Assembly: GCA_902728285.1 (NCBI GenBank)
Contig: CACVBU010000271.1
Location: forward strand, 1,474,423 to 1,538,422
Direction: 5' to 3'
Length of the DNA: 64,000 bases
Origin: Clytia hemisphaerica
Taxonomy: Eukaryota > Cnidaria > Hydrozoa > Leptothecata > Clytiidae
Shown: piece after piece, positions 39,409 to 50,986 of the stretch
Numbering within the stretch: position 1 is the first letter of the stretch
Layout: the number at the start of each line of letters is the position of its first letter
Notes under the pieces: generated by a model
The model's database searches: none
The model's input: only the letters and a program-made list of their open reading frames with translations
Told to the model about the DNA's origin: nothing
Made by a program: the position numbers and the translations under genes

Positions 39409-40541
39409 GCCTCATCACCACCAATACCACTTTCATCCGATACCATTCTTTTGGTAAAGTATTGTTTTATCACTACAATGGATGTGGCGAAAATGATAAT
39501 TGTACCTCCAGTTAGATTCCAAAGGTTGGGACTGATATTGAAAATCACATACTGCAATAAAAATGCATACACAACATCCAGATTACGAATCAAATTCACT
39601 ATTGTTGCATTTTCCAAACTCAATGCTAAAGTTAACAGAACTAATGCAACAATACTGTAGACTCCAATAGATGAACAGATGAAAAAGTCGTTAGCATTCC
39701 TTGGTATAAAAACTGGTTCACCAAAAATGAGTATTAGTAGAACAGTCGTTATTGCTCCCAACAAGCTAGGATAGAAAATAGTCATTATAGCTGATAGACC
39801 ATTGACCTTGATTAATTTACGGACCAGAACAAAGTATAGCGCTAGAAATATAGCACCAAAGGCTGCATACGCGATCCCCATTAGATAGACTGTCTCATTA
39901 TCTCTGAGAGTAAATTTAGGGTCTGATAATGTGATACGGTAATCTCTGTACTTGCCGAATATAAATGAAGGTCTTGCTACGACTATTACACCAATGAACG
40001 AACAGATCCCAGCTAAACAATTGATCCAGTGTAAAGACTCTTTTAAGAATAGCCTTGAGAATAAGTCACAAAAGAAGGGGCTTGTGAACGTCACCAGGAG
40101 AGTGTCTGAGATTGGGATTTTCTCCAGCGAACAGTATATCAATATAATATTAGTGAAACCAGCCACACCCATAATCAAACAATAAGGTATATCACTGAGA
40201 TGCTTATAAAGTTCAATTTTCATAATGTATATGAAGGGGGTCACAAAACAAAGTTGAACAAAACATCTAATAAAGACTAATTCGTATGTTGAAATAGTTA
40301 CATTGTCTTTAGATGTTTGGGAGATCTCCACGTGAGCCACTTGTACCATAAAATTACTCATTGTAAAAGCAAGTCCAGAAAAAGCTGATAGTAAAATACC
40401 GATAAGTCGATATTGTGACATTCTCTTTTGCAGCCGTTTTAGTTTTGAAGAGAAACATTGTGATTCTTGGCAACTACGTTGCGTTGTACATCCAGAACTG
40501 TTTTCACTGCTTTCAAAATCGTTATTTGTTTGATATTTCAT
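39402..40541 (-). CDS. EamA/SLC35G-like multi-pass transporter
   Basis: Drug/metabolite-transporter superfamily protein, 379 residues, expected to move a small organic solute across a membrane; the substrate cannot be told from sequence. A Ser/Cys-rich cytosolic N-terminus (1-43) is followed by ten hydrophobic segments in two EamA halves, the first starting YRLIGILLSAFSGLAF (about 44-60). Characteristic features are PFIYIMKIELYKHL, LPISDTLLVTFTSPFF-like text (about 136-151: EKIPISDTLLVTFTSPFF) and LKESLHWINCLAGICSFIGV before the mid-loop. The C-terminal half ends with GGTIIIFATSIVVI and a short acidic tail. SLC35G members have this size and order. An in-frame TAA lies eight codons before the ATG, supporting the start. 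The coding sequence is in one exon; a strong acceptor (TTTCTCTTTCAG) at about 40893 marks a 5' UTR intron. Confidence 0.85.
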   Translation of the reverse strand: MKYQTNNDFESSENSSGCTTQRSCQESQCFSSKLKRLQKRMSQYRLIGILLSAFSGLAFTMSNFMVQVAHVEISQTSKDNVTISTYELVFIRCFVQLCFVTPFIYIMKIELYKHLSDIPYCLIMGVAGFTNIILIYCSLEKIPISDTLLVTFTSPFFCDLFSRLFLKESLHWINCLAGICSFIGVIVVARPSFIFGKYRDYRITLSDPKFTLRDNETVYLMGIAYAAFGAIFLALYFVLVRKLIKVNGLSAIMTIFYPSLLGAITTVLLILIFGEPVFIPRNANDFFICSSIGVYSIVALVLLTLALSLENATIVNLIRNLDVVYAFLLQYVIFNISPNLWNLTGGTIIIFATSIVVIKQYFTKRMVSDESGIGGDEAE

Positions 40542-40892
40542 CTCGTTGATTGACTTGTTTCGTTAATGTCAAGCTGGCAAATACATCAAAGTCTCTTTTG
40601 AGGAATGCTTTTTTATTCAAATTGTCTTTAGTTCAATTCCTGAGCTTTTTTGTCGTGTCAGCGTATAATATCTCTGGTAGTTTGTAATACAAAGCAAGCT
40701 ATGTCCGATTCAAATCTAATTGAGATGGATCAATGATGTGACTTTTGCCCCTTTACCACCGCCATTATGACGTAACTTTCCGATTGATTTGCTTTTCTTC
40801 AATGGTTTCTTATGATCAGCATACGAAAGATTTTTGAAGTAATATTTTTCTTTCCCCAAACCAACATCCAACAGTGTTCTTGAATGGTTTTA
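40542..40892 (-). other. 5' UTR part of transporter exon
   Basis: On the minus strand a polypyrimidine-rich acceptor (CTTCTTTCTCTTTCAG) ends at 40893, 350 bp before the ATG. The upstream non-coding exon and promoter are not identified. Confidence 0.5.
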
Positions 40893-41035
40893 CTGAAAGA
40901 GAAAGAAGAAGAAGAAATCATTAGAGAATAGTTCCTGGTCTTATTAATCAATCAACTCAAAGTGGTTCAAAAATTTCAAAGATAGACCAACATTTTGGAA
41001 TAAAAGGCATCCTGCGACAAAATCTTTCCCTAAAA

Positions 41036-41102
41036 ACACCTCCTTCTCACAGATCCGGTGGGGTTTTTTCAGCCAGTGGGTGGGTCTGTGAGAAGGAGGT
41101 GT
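41036..41102. repeat. 67-bp hairpin, ACACCTCCTTCTCACAG ends
   Basis: ACACCTCCTTCTCACAGA is mirrored by TCTGTGAGAAGGAGGTGT. The end sequence resembles 38094 and 50689 (ACACCNCTGTNTCACAG); probably a minimal relative. Confidence 0.65.
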
Positions 41103-41326
41103 CTTAAAGGGGCGAATTTATTTTGGCTCGGACATGAACATCTCCTAAGAGTCACCTTTACTAGGGAGAGGGTGAGAAATAGCTTATACTTGAAATTATA
41201 AGGCTCTAAACTCTAAAAAAATGACTTGAGAAATTTTTAAAGTTCTCTTGTCTCATCAGATTTTTAGGATCAGTTTTCAAAAAACATTACCCTGAAGTTA
41301 TAAAATAATGAAAATATCTCACAAAA

Positions 41327-41665
41327 ATGTTATGCAAATTCAAAAACCTTACCTTTTACTGTGATCTTTATCTCTTTTGGAAGAATTATTCACTTTCAAT
41401 TGAAAATATGAAGATTTTCTCTCATGTTCAGCATTATAATAAACTTTTAAACCATGTTAATAAACTAAGAAAATGTTTGACGAACAAAAGTTTTCATGAG
41501 CCCACTCTGCATACTGTAAAAAGTAAACAATTGATACTACCCTTGCTTGTGACTTGGAATGTCCTATATGAAGCGATATTGTCCAGCAAGAAGATTTTTA
41601 ATGCGTGCTTAGAATTATCTGATATTCCGATGGCGTATTGGCGGCCGCCCACGCTAAAGCTCTAA
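41327..41665 (+). pseudogene. 112-codon ORF, possible hAT transposase fragment
   Basis: The stretch LILPLLVTWNVLYEAILSSK has the T-x-W-N-x-x-Y-E/D-x-I pattern found in hAT-superfamily transposases, and the ORF is longer than most random ones in this AT-rich DNA. No other transposase motif or dimerisation domain is visible. Could be chance. Confidence 0.25.
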
Positions 41666-42244
41666 AGGAGCGGACCAATATACCATCGGAGAGATTTAGT
41701 AGTGGCCTTTTTGATGTGCCGACAACAGTTGGGTTCAATGGCTATATCTTCGCTTGCCCAAAGAATTTTTTTGTCCCGACTGAACAAAAATTGAGCATGG
41801 AAATGTCTGCTGCGCCGACCGTCAAAAACTACTAATTTTATAGTTTCGGCGCTTCAATGACAAACCAAATTTCGGAAACAAGAAGGGCAAGTAGTGAAGA
41901 ACTTTTGTTAGATTTTGGTTGTTTATTGGTTGGTTGGTTTTGGTGGATTTTTTTACAATATAAATGTCTTTATACTTTCTTGGTATTACTTTTAGTATTT
42001 AGTGTAATTTCTGTAAATGCGTTTTTTACACACAAATGTTGATTCTTTTTTGTTTGTTTTGGTGACTGATTTTTACTGAATTTTCTCAAAACCAAACTCG
42101 AAGATCATAAAGAAACAGTAACAGGTATGTTCCTTAATGCTTTTTCAGTAACTTTTATGTTGGTATAATCTTGTGCGGTCCTATCAAAACAACTGTTGAC
42201 CGCCAGACAACTGAACACAACCGACTGACCGACAACAGTCAAAG

Positions 42245-42580
42245 CCCGGGGAGGGGGGGTACTTAGGCAAATGGAGGGTAAGGTATGTGCCGCCCTTAAG
42301 GGTACCTTTTTTGGACTTCCAAAGTCCCGCTAAGGGTCGGAAAAATCAGAAAATCAAATTTCAGTCCCAGTAAGGGTCGGAAAAAAATTAAAATTTCAAC
42401 TTTTTATCCCCTGAAAGATCGTAATTTGGTCAAAATTGGTCAAATTATTCCCGCTAAGGGTCGTAAAATTCCCAAAATTTTCCTTTGTTTTCTCCTTTTT
42501 AGTCCCGGTAAGGGTCCAAAGTTCGAAAGTCGGGCGGCACCCCCCCGTCAGCTCGCAACCCTAGTACCCCCCCCCCCGGG
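42245..42580. mobile_element. TAAGGGTCGG-motif element with 8-bp duplication
   Basis: CCCGGGGAGGGGGGGTACTT is mirrored by AGTACCCCCCCCCCCCGGG; GTGCCGCCC/GGGCGGCAC is also mirrored inside. CCCGCTAAGGGTCGGAAAA-type units occur about five times. AGTCAAAG flanks both ends (42237-42244 and 42581-42588). The right flank is locally repetitive, so the duplication is likely rather than certain. Confidence 0.75.
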
Positions 42581-43235
42581 AGTCAAAGTCAGTCAAAGTC
42601 TCTAGCAGCAGTACAAACATGTGTACAAAACAGACAATTTTGTAATCAGAAAGATCTACAGACTTGTTTACCAGACTTCTGTATAGGTAGTTTGTATATC
42701 TTATTAACGATTAACTTCACTTTTTGTGTGCCAACAGAACAGCCCAATTTTGTAATTTTACAGAGCACATTGAAAATTCACTTTTGAGGTCCTGAAAACT
42801 ATGAAGGTCAGTGTAATATTTATCGAGTATGTCTAGGTAAGTAGGAAAAAGCAAGAAATTTATGTTTTAAGTTGTATTTTCATGTAAATGAAGCTAAATT
42901 AGGGATTGTTTATGTTTGTTTACATGAGCAATAGCACATGATTCCGAACCAAAGGCGAATATTGTGCTAAAAATATAACAAATTCGATGCGAATTAGATT
43001 TGTTATATTTTCTGGCTAGCACCCGCAACCGATTTGGAATTAGATGCTAGCTTGTTGTTGATCGTTTCCAAGCTCCGAGCAAAATTTTTAAACGCGGTCA
43101 AGTCAAATCCCGTAATGCAAACCTTCCAGATGTTAAAATATGCCCGACCTTCAGAGCAAAGCGTGTCGTAGCAAATTTCCACATCTGGTACCAGATAATG
43201 CCTAAAATAATAATGGCAATCAAAAGCGAAAGGGC

Positions 43236-43493
43236 TACACGTTTTTTTTTTTAAAGAACAAACTATATAAAAACATACGGCTTCGATGGCCATAATGTTA
43301 AAAACATGTTAAGAACAATCTAAGGCTTCGTGGACCCTAAAACACCTATTTTCTTAGGAAAATGGACAAAGATAGTCACAAAATGGTGAAAATAAGGGAC
43401 ATGTTAGGAACATTTTTAGGCTTAAAACTCAAAAAGTTAAGAACATCCGAAGGCTTTAAAGATTTTGGATGTTCTTATAAAAGAAAACGTGTA
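43236..43493. repeat. TACACG foldback family, long copy
   Basis: TACACGTTTTTTTTTTTTAA to TTATAAAAGAAAACGTGTA. Internal words: GGCTTCGATGGCC, TTAAGAACA, CCTATTTTCTTAGGAAAATG and GTTAAGAACATCCGAAGG. Well-preserved copies at 47839 and 50079. Confidence 0.8.
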
Positions 43494-43600
43494 TTTTTTT
43501 TCGAATATTTTTGAAAACTTTTAAAGGCTTACTTAGCCGCTACTACTCAAATCTAGTCAAAGGTAGACAAGAAAAGTTATTTGGAAAATTTACGTAGTTA

Positions 43601-43913
43601 CTACTTTAATCGTAGAAATTTTTTTTGGATTTATTTTAGCGAATCACGATTTCAAAAAATTTCGCTTGGATAAATTTTAGCGAATACTCGTATTACATTA
43701 CTGATTGCTTTCGTTTTCTAGCATTTCTTTGCACTGAAACCCTTCCTATTGATAAAAATGTATCAGGGCAATATAACCAGAAATTTCGCGCGGATAAATT
43801 TTAGCGATCTGGTGATTCGGCGTGTTTTAGCGAGATTTATTTTAGCGAAAATAGTGAAAACTCGCCAAAACGCTCAAATTAGTCTCGCTAAAAAATTTCT
43901 ACGATTAAAGTAG
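43601..43913. repeat. TTTAGCGA-motif inverted-repeat element
   Basis: CTACTTTAATCGTAGAAATT is mirrored by AATTTCTACGATTAAAGTAG. GATAAATTTTAGCGA and TTTATTTTAGCGA units recur inside (at least five). Confidence 0.75.
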
Positions 43914-44163
43914 GCAAAAGGCGTAGAATTTCCGATGGTTTTAGTTTTAACAATAATGAAACTATGAATAATTTAATTTCAAAGTGTTTTCCTTGATTAT
44001 TTATTCTATTAGATACGTTTTAAAAATATACAAAATTTTACGCGCTCTTTGTCTCGAAATAAATATATTAAATTTTTCAAAATAAAAATTTGTAAAAAAT
44101 AAAAATCAACATTTTAACATATGTACAAAAAAAAATCTAAATTGACGAGGCTTCATGTCACAA

Positions 44164-45555
44164 TCAAACGAAGTATTGTTTCATCCGAACTGGTGTTTGT
44201 ACCACAACATTGAAACTGTTTTTAGCTTTCAAATTGGTCAATTTTGGTGTCCTTTTATTATCAACTTGCTCATAAATATATTTATTGTCAATTTTGAAGG
44301 CTTTTCTTTTCTGCCGACTCTTTATAAACAAGATAACGGCGATTATTAAACATACGACTATAAGGATTGAGATAACTGCCACGATTAAGTAAATATGACT
44401 GGAAATTTTCTGCTCATTCGATAAAGAGTGTCTTGAGTTTGTTTCTGATTGATCAACTAAATCGCCAATGTATTTCATACACACGTAGCCATCTTTTTCA
44501 GATGCTTCCAAAGTACAGTTTGTCATAAGAGGACACTGGTTCAAATCGCACGCCGTACAGTTTAATGCTTCTACTGTTAAACCCTCAACTGACATTATAG
44601 TTTCATAATGAAGCTTACAATCTCCGAAATGAACTTTATCGCTTGATAATTTCAAGTTTTGTCGCGCGTCCGCTACAGCTGTGGCCAGTTGGCAACTACA
44701 CTGGAAAGGATTATCCAATAAAAAGACGTTTCGTATAATGTCAGTGTTTTTGAATAAATTATTTGGCAATTTCTCGAGTAAATTAAGGTTAAGATACACA
44801 GTCTCAAGTGTCAGGCCATCAAAAGCGCCTTCTTCGATCTGTGCTATAAAATTGTCGCTCAAATAGATGATACGTAGTTTGGTCAGTCTGTAAAATAGAC
44901 CTTTTGGTATGTGAGTGATTTTATTGACTTCAAGATATAACTCTTGTAGTTGAAGTGTTGATTGGAAGACGTCCTCATGGATTGTTTTGATTTTGTTATC
45001 ACTTAATTGTAACTTGATCAAATTTCTCAGCCCGTTGAAAGTGTTTTGATTGATATCACTAATCTGGTTTTGACCCAGAAGAAGTTCTCGCAAATTCGAC
45101 ATTTTATCGAATGTATTTTCACCGATTACTTTGATTGAGTTTTGATCAAGATTCAGGACTCTTAAGTTATCGTAATTTCTTAAATTTTCAGAAGAAATGG
45201 TTTTGATTTGGTTGGCTGTGAGATGTAGAATGCGCAGTCGCGGTAGAAAATGTCCGATTCTGTCCGGTAGCTTTGTTAACTTGTTGAAATTCAGCGATAG
45301 ATATGTCAATTTTGTCAAATGAGAAAACTCTTCCATATTAACTTGCGTAATTTTATTTCCTCCAAGATATAATTTCTCTGTTGTTTTTGGAATAGTTGGT
45401 AAGATATTTACGAGTTCTTCTGATGTGATATCTTGATAAAGACAATATGTGAATGTTTTTGTGCATCGGCATTTCGTAGAACAATTTTGTGAGCTGATGA
45501 CGTCATCGATAACCAAAGCAACCACGAAAACAAAGGTCCATCTCCAGTGAAACAT
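44164..45555 (-). CDS. Leucine-rich-repeat transmembrane receptor
   Basis: Type-I cell-surface protein, 463 residues, likely binding a protein ligand through its LRR arch. Signal peptide at 1-22 (FVFVVALVIDDVISS). A cysteine-rich LRR N-cap (CSTKCRC...C) is followed by about ten LRRs of 24 residues from about 60 to 300 (e.g. LRELLLGQNQISDINQNTF, LQELYLEVNKITHI). The LRR C-cap begins NPFQCSC, with further Cys at GDC, NCTACDLNQC and TNC. One transmembrane helix lies at about 388-410 (IVAVISILIVVCLIIAVILF), then basic residues and a tail of about 50 residues containing YIYEQV, which fits a YxxV sorting motif. No TIR or kinase domain, so signalling would need a partner. The coding sequence lacks introns. 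The frame is open upstream to a splice acceptor at about 45672; the ATG is chosen because the signal peptide follows. Confidence 0.9.
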   Translation of the reverse strand: MFHWRWTFVFVVALVIDDVISSQNCSTKCRCTKTFTYCLYQDITSEELVNILPTIPKTTEKLYLGGNKITQVNMEEFSHLTKLTYLSLNFNKLTKLPDRIGHFLPRLRILHLTANQIKTISSENLRNYDNLRVLNLDQNSIKVIGENTFDKMSNLRELLLGQNQISDINQNTFNGLRNLIKLQLSDNKIKTIHEDVFQSTLQLQELYLEVNKITHIPKGLFYRLTKLRIIYLSDNFIAQIEEGAFDGLTLETVYLNLNLLEKLPNNLFKNTDIIRNVFLLDNPFQCSCQLATAVADARQNLKLSSDKVHFGDCKLHYETIMSVEGLTVEALNCTACDLNQCPLMTNCTLEASEKDGYVCMKYIGDLVDQSETNSRHSLSNEQKISSHIYLIVAVISILIVVCLIIAVILFIKSRQKRKAFKIDNKYIYEQVDNKRTPKLTNLKAKNSFNVVVQTPVRMKQYFV

Positions 45556-45671
45556 GTTGTTGATCTCGTTTTGTTGTGTTATTTCATCAAATTTCTCCCT
45601 GGTTTCTTTCGATATTTGTTTATCATCAATAATTCTTTCACTCTGATAGTTTGTTGTTCTTAGAAATCTCT
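45556..45671 (-). other. 5' UTR part of LRR exon
   Basis: The minus strand has an acceptor (CATTTTTGTTTTTTAG) ending at 45672. The upstream exon is not identified. Confidence 0.45.
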
Positions 45672-46345
45672 AAAAAACAAAAATGACGAGTTAATAATTT
45701 AGATATCGACGTTTGAATGTATGACCCGTTTATTAACCGAATGTCCAAAAGAATATATCAAAAATCGCTGACTGATCTACTTTCTGTGTACATTCTTCTT
45801 TCCCGGTAGTTAAGTAAGCAAAAAAAAAAAAAATACTAGGTTATGCCTGCTGGCATGAAGATTTAATTTGCAAATTAATTATACTTTTTGACACCAATCG
45901 TAAAATAAATGAATTTTCTTCAATTAAAAAGCAATAATGGTTACAACAAATCAACCCATTTGACCATTAATTTCAAATTGAGGTTGACGTCAAAATTAGT
46001 GATTTCTAATCAATTACAGCAGACTTTTGAAAGATGGTATCAGAAGCTATTTTTGCTTTCTTCTCCTTTAATTTGATTTTTGAAATCCTATGATTTTGGT
46101 AATGCAAATGTGAGTTGCTGGCAGCAGAGATGATAAGATTATCGCACAAAAATTCCTTTGAGTTTGACATCATTTTGTTGGCCATGCTCTCGCATTCACA
46201 TTACATTACTACCGATTTCTAATCATCATCAACATTGATTCAAGTCATTTTACTACTATGTAACTTACTTTTAGTCTTGTTTATATATACACTTTTTGAA
46301 TCGGTCTGATTAGCTTACTTGCCATCTTGAAACTGATAGTAGTTG

Positions 46346-46443
46346 CCCAGCTGGCACACCACGTTGTTTCAACGTTAATCTAACGTTAAATGGACGTTGT
46401 GAACGTTAGATAAACGTTGAAACAATGTTGATTACCAGTTGGG
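46346..46443. repeat. AACGTT palindromic mini-element
   Basis: CCCAGCTGGCACACCACG to ATTACCAGTTGGG; family as at 4315. Confidence 0.75.
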
Positions 46444-47838
46444 TGAGAACCATCTGTATTGAACCATGGTCGAATCTTCAGATCAAACATTTCAACATCA
46501 TCACATTCCAAAACCAGTCAAAGAATCAAAATTAAGCTGAAAGAATTCACCTAATTCATATCTACCTCGTAACTATCAACTGTGCTATCGCCATGAAATG
46601 TTGACCTTTCAACATCCAATCACAATCTGAACTCAAATACTTCACACAACTTTTCATAAAACCATCTTAAACCCAAAGAATTTCGCATCCCCTTCAAGGC
46701 GATAATCTGGTGAACTACAAGAGGTCTTTAATCGCTAACAAATGGAACAGTATTCATAGCGCGGAACACTTTTTTTTCTTCTTGTCTATATCTAACTAAC
46801 AACAATCATAATTTACATCGAATTGTTACTTTTTGTTTTGTTTGCTTGATGATGTCACATTTAAAGAATGTCATCTTTCTTCGATGATGTTGAACAAACG
46901 ATCTCCCCCTCTCTCTCGCTCTTGTCATTCTTTTTTTGAAGAGGGTTGACTCTTGTCATCACTTACATAAACAAATTTCACGTTTTAGGACTTTTAGAAT
47001 CAGAGTAACAACCAGCGTTGCTAACTGCCGTCATTATCAAAACAACAACGCGATATACTACAATTCTCTGAAAACAGCTCAATATTTTTTATATTTCATG
47101 AAAAAAAGATTCCCGTATATTTAATCACATGAAGAGAAAATAATAAAACGAAATAAAAAATCAATATTTGACCGTGTTGTACAACAACCTGTTCGAATTG
47201 AGAAAATTATCACATTTCGGCTCTAAAAGGAATCATATCACCTTCGTACCGCGCGCTAGTAGACGTGCTATAATAATATACGTGCTACGGCTGAATAGAT
47301 GAAAAGCGACTGTTTACAATTTATGTCTCAATGTACAACATTTAGAAACGAGTATCTCATAATATCCGTATATCTCCTTATATGGTATAAGATAATATTT
47401 ATTCAATTAACATTCACACGGTAGTATACAGAGAGATTGTAATCTCAAATCCTAAATTTGTTGATGTTTTTGTGGGTTCTCAAAGTTTTGTACACCGAGA
47501 GATAAGAAAACCTTCTAGTTATTGATCTTACCCAATTTATGGTTTCTCGCTTTTAAGTCATTTTGTTCTTAAAGAAATATGAAAATTATTCAAACTTGTT
47601 TCTTTCATACGAAATCCTCTTATCCTCGTTCGATCGCCTTGAGATAACAAATTAACATATTTCTGCAAATTATTTCCGGATAAAGTAAATTACTTCCCTC
47701 TAAGATGAACAGTGAAATTTACGCTAACTCGTCACAAAAAGTCTACGGAAAGGACACGGTATTGCGAATCATACCCGGTGAAATGACACGCTTTCCCGTT
47801 AACGCTCTCATTTACTTTTTATTTACTTCATTTTTGAC

Positions 47839-48093
47839 TACACGTTTTTTTTATAAGAGCAAACTATATAAGAACATAAGGCTTCGAGGCCCAAAAGTTT
47901 AAAAACATTCTAAGAATATTCTAAGGCTTTGGAGACTTAAAAACATGCATTTTCTTAAGAAATTACATCAAAATGCTCAAAAAATGCTGAAAATAAGAAC
48001 ATTTTAAGAACATTTTTAGGCTTCAAATCCAAAAAACTAAGAACATCCGAAGGCTTCGAAATTTTTTGACGTTCTTATAAAAAAAAACGTGTA
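47839..48093. repeat. TACACG foldback family copy
   Basis: TACACGTTTTTTTTATAAG to TTATAAAAAAAAACGTGTA; interior words as at 43236. Confidence 0.8.
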
Positions 48094-50078
48094 GTTTCAT
48101 CCTTTCGTCAAGTTTTTCAACTCTTTTAATATTTATCACTGGTTAGACCGACCCCAGACCAACTCATCTAGACACGACAGGTCACACTTCGAACCTTATT
48201 AATCGTACCTGCTGGTCTTTTTGATAAAAACCTATCATTTGTCGTTACCTCGGAGAACTTGTTTCATTGTTTTCCTGAATAAATTATCTTCAGCGACTAG
48301 GCTAGGTTTCTACTACTTAGCTTACGATCTTGTGTCTAACTGAAACATAATTTCTTATTTTTCTTCTAATTTAAACGGAGAATCTTGACCCAGAATAAGT
48401 AGAATGTCATCTCAAGCACAATATCCAAAACTAATCAATCATCTAAACGTATTTTCCTTGTTAGATATTGACCAACGATAATGATCAAACCGTGTGAACG
48501 AAAATCGAAAAATGAAGCAGATTTCGTTTCTCTGTAATTAGCTTCATTATAATCATCATTACCTAACTATCAATTTACTGAAAATTACTTTCGGCATTCG
48601 TCGTTCAATTCAGATTGAAACACTATTCATCAGAGTCAGGAAATCCTTTACGTTTCAATCCATAATGAACTACTTAAAGATATACTGTATAAGGTGATGG
48701 TTTTTGGAAATAATCAGAAAAATACACCATGCTTTCTCTCCATATCTTGAGCCTGTGTGTTTTGTCTGTGTGTCTTGTCTGTGCCAGCTGTGATTCTGCG
48801 GATATTTTGCTGCCAAATCTTTCTAATATGTTTAATATAACAAAAAAACATTTCGGGGGTTTCGCACAGCGTATTGAAATTTCGAAATTTTTACTGCCGT
48901 AGTACGAGACGAGCGATAAATTAAGTGTCGATAGTACAGATCTGCTTTTCGTATTGTTCTGAATAACAGTAAAACTTCTTGCTCCTTTGAAAGCGTGCGA
49001 TCAAATTATCTGGCACCCAAATTTGGAAGGATTGTCGAATCTAACTTCAAAATTTTCAGTGTTTATAGATAGAGCTGTTAAATCCCACTGGGGATATTTT
49101 CATATCAAGCCAATTACCATTACACTCCGATAGGAAAAAGCCATCTTCGATTGTATCAGATAAACACGAGTGCATTGGAACTGGAAGGTGTTGACGCGAG
49201 CGTTCAATGAAAATTGAGAAACTGTTGAAACATTTTATTGAGCGAAAATGCAAATAGTGATAACATGAAATTGATGAAAGGTTGTATATCAAGTGACATC
49301 CCTATGACATTATACTTATATAAGTTTGACGTACAACCCAAACGCAAGTTTTTCTTTTGACCTAGTTAACGAAAGTGCGAGAGCTGCTGTATCTAAATCT
49401 GCTAAGACGAAATTTCATGGAGTTCTCTGCTACCAAGTGTAAATTGCAAGAAATACCTTTGCCATAAGGTCTGCTGGTTAATCGTATAGCCAAAAAAATT
49501 CTTGTTATTAAAGGTTATTTATTTAGGTGTTAGTCACAGTCAGGTTAGTCACAGGAAAGACAAAATACCTATAAATTTAATCCCCATTAAAAAAATACAA
49601 TAAACTCTCATGACCAGATGATATGATCCCAACCAAAAATGACACTCAAAGTTTTGAAAATCCCTATTAGGTTTTTGCAAGGTATACACAATAGAATTTG
49701 AAATTTGCACCCAATAAATACAAGCAGATATTTTCCATCCTTTCCAACCTGCAGCTTTTTAATTTTGTCATCACTGATCAAAGAATTCTCGGTATGTCAC
49801 TGAAACAGGGTCCTCATAGAGGTAAGGCTTTGACCTCTTATTGTGCAGTTTTCTCTCTTGCAACTCCGCTGCTTAATAGTAACTCCCACGTTTTGACTTT
49901 CTTAGTCATTATTCAATGACATACGACATCGTGGTATAAGAAAATTTGAGTGGAAGTATTCAGATTGTCTACTGTTTAAGTGGTTCTTTGTACTCTCGTT
50001 TATTCATTTACCCTTCTCATTAATTTTAGTATTACAGTTTTATTCAAAACACATAGAATCAAAGACTTTAGTATAATA

Positions 50079-50333
50079 ACACGTTTTTTTTATAAGAACA
50101 AACTATATAAGATCATAAGACTTCGCTGGCCAAAATGTTAAGAACAAGTGAAGAACAATTTAAGGCTTATGGACTCAAAAACACCCTATTTCTTAGGAAT
50201 TGACCATCTTCCAAATATTCACAAAATGGTCAAAATAAGAACATGTTAAGAACATTTTTAGGCTTAAAACTCAAAAGGTTAAGAACATCCGAAGGCTTCG
50301 AAAATTTTGGATGTTCTTATAAAAAAACGTGTA
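50079..50333. repeat. TACACG foldback family copy
   Basis: ACACGTTTTTTTTATAAG to TTATAAAAAAACGTGTA; interior words as at 43236. Confidence 0.8.
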
Positions 50334-50688
50334 GCTTTTTTCAATATATGGCCCCCTAAAATACATACATATCATCAGAGTGTTAATTTTCTTGTATGAT
50401 GATAAATCTTTACACTTTGACGTCATAAGGTTTTAACGCTCATTTGCAAACGGTCACGCTTCAAGCTTAGCATGGATTTTCGTTTGATTAATTTCCAATC
50501 CGTTACAATGATTTCCTGCTCAAGATGGAGAAAGATTTTCGTGCAATTTGACTCGTGCAACTTTTTTGACAAAGAGAGTTGTCAACAATTTAACGAGGTG
50601 TCAAGATCTTAAGCCCCTCTTTATGTAAGATTTGATCTGCTCATTTACTCTCCTGCCCTTAAAAATCCCCTTCATCGTTGTCGTAATT

Positions 50689-50982
50689 CTACAACACCCC
50701 TGTCTCACAGCCCCCGGTGAGATTTTTCCCACAACGGGGATAAAAATCTCTATTGTATTGAAATCCCAATGGGGATAAATTATATTGCTCCAAGATTCCA
50801 GTGGCTGGGATGATTTTGGAGTGCATTTTTTTAACATTGAAATTCGAATGGTGATGAAATAAAAGTCAACAAAAGTCAATATTGTAATTGTAGTGTATTT
50901 TTCCCACCAGGGACGAAAATTTGACCTCATTACCAAGTGGGTTTGGGGCCTGCATGGTCTGTGACACAGAGTGGTGTTCTAC
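50689..50982. repeat. CCCACTGGG-type inverted-repeat element, second copy
   Basis: CTACAACACCCCTGTCTCAC is mirrored by GTGACACAGAGTGGTGTTCTAC. The words CCCAATGGGGATAA and CCAGTGGCTGGGA recur. Confidence 0.6.
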
Positions 50983-50986
50983 ACCT

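Larger units (their letters stand above)
40893..44163. other. Intergenic, transporter to LRR gene
   Basis: Contains the hairpin 41036-41102, a possible transposase-like ORF (41327-41665), element 42245-42580, a short palindrome around ATATAACAAATTCGATGCG (42970-43017), element 43236-43493 and element 43601-43913. Nothing else is recognised. Confidence 0.5.

Noticed and set aside
49056..49292. 78-codon minus-strand ORF with several Cys
   Set aside because: No family pattern, no clear splice partners and a start in AT-rich sequence; not enough to call an exon.
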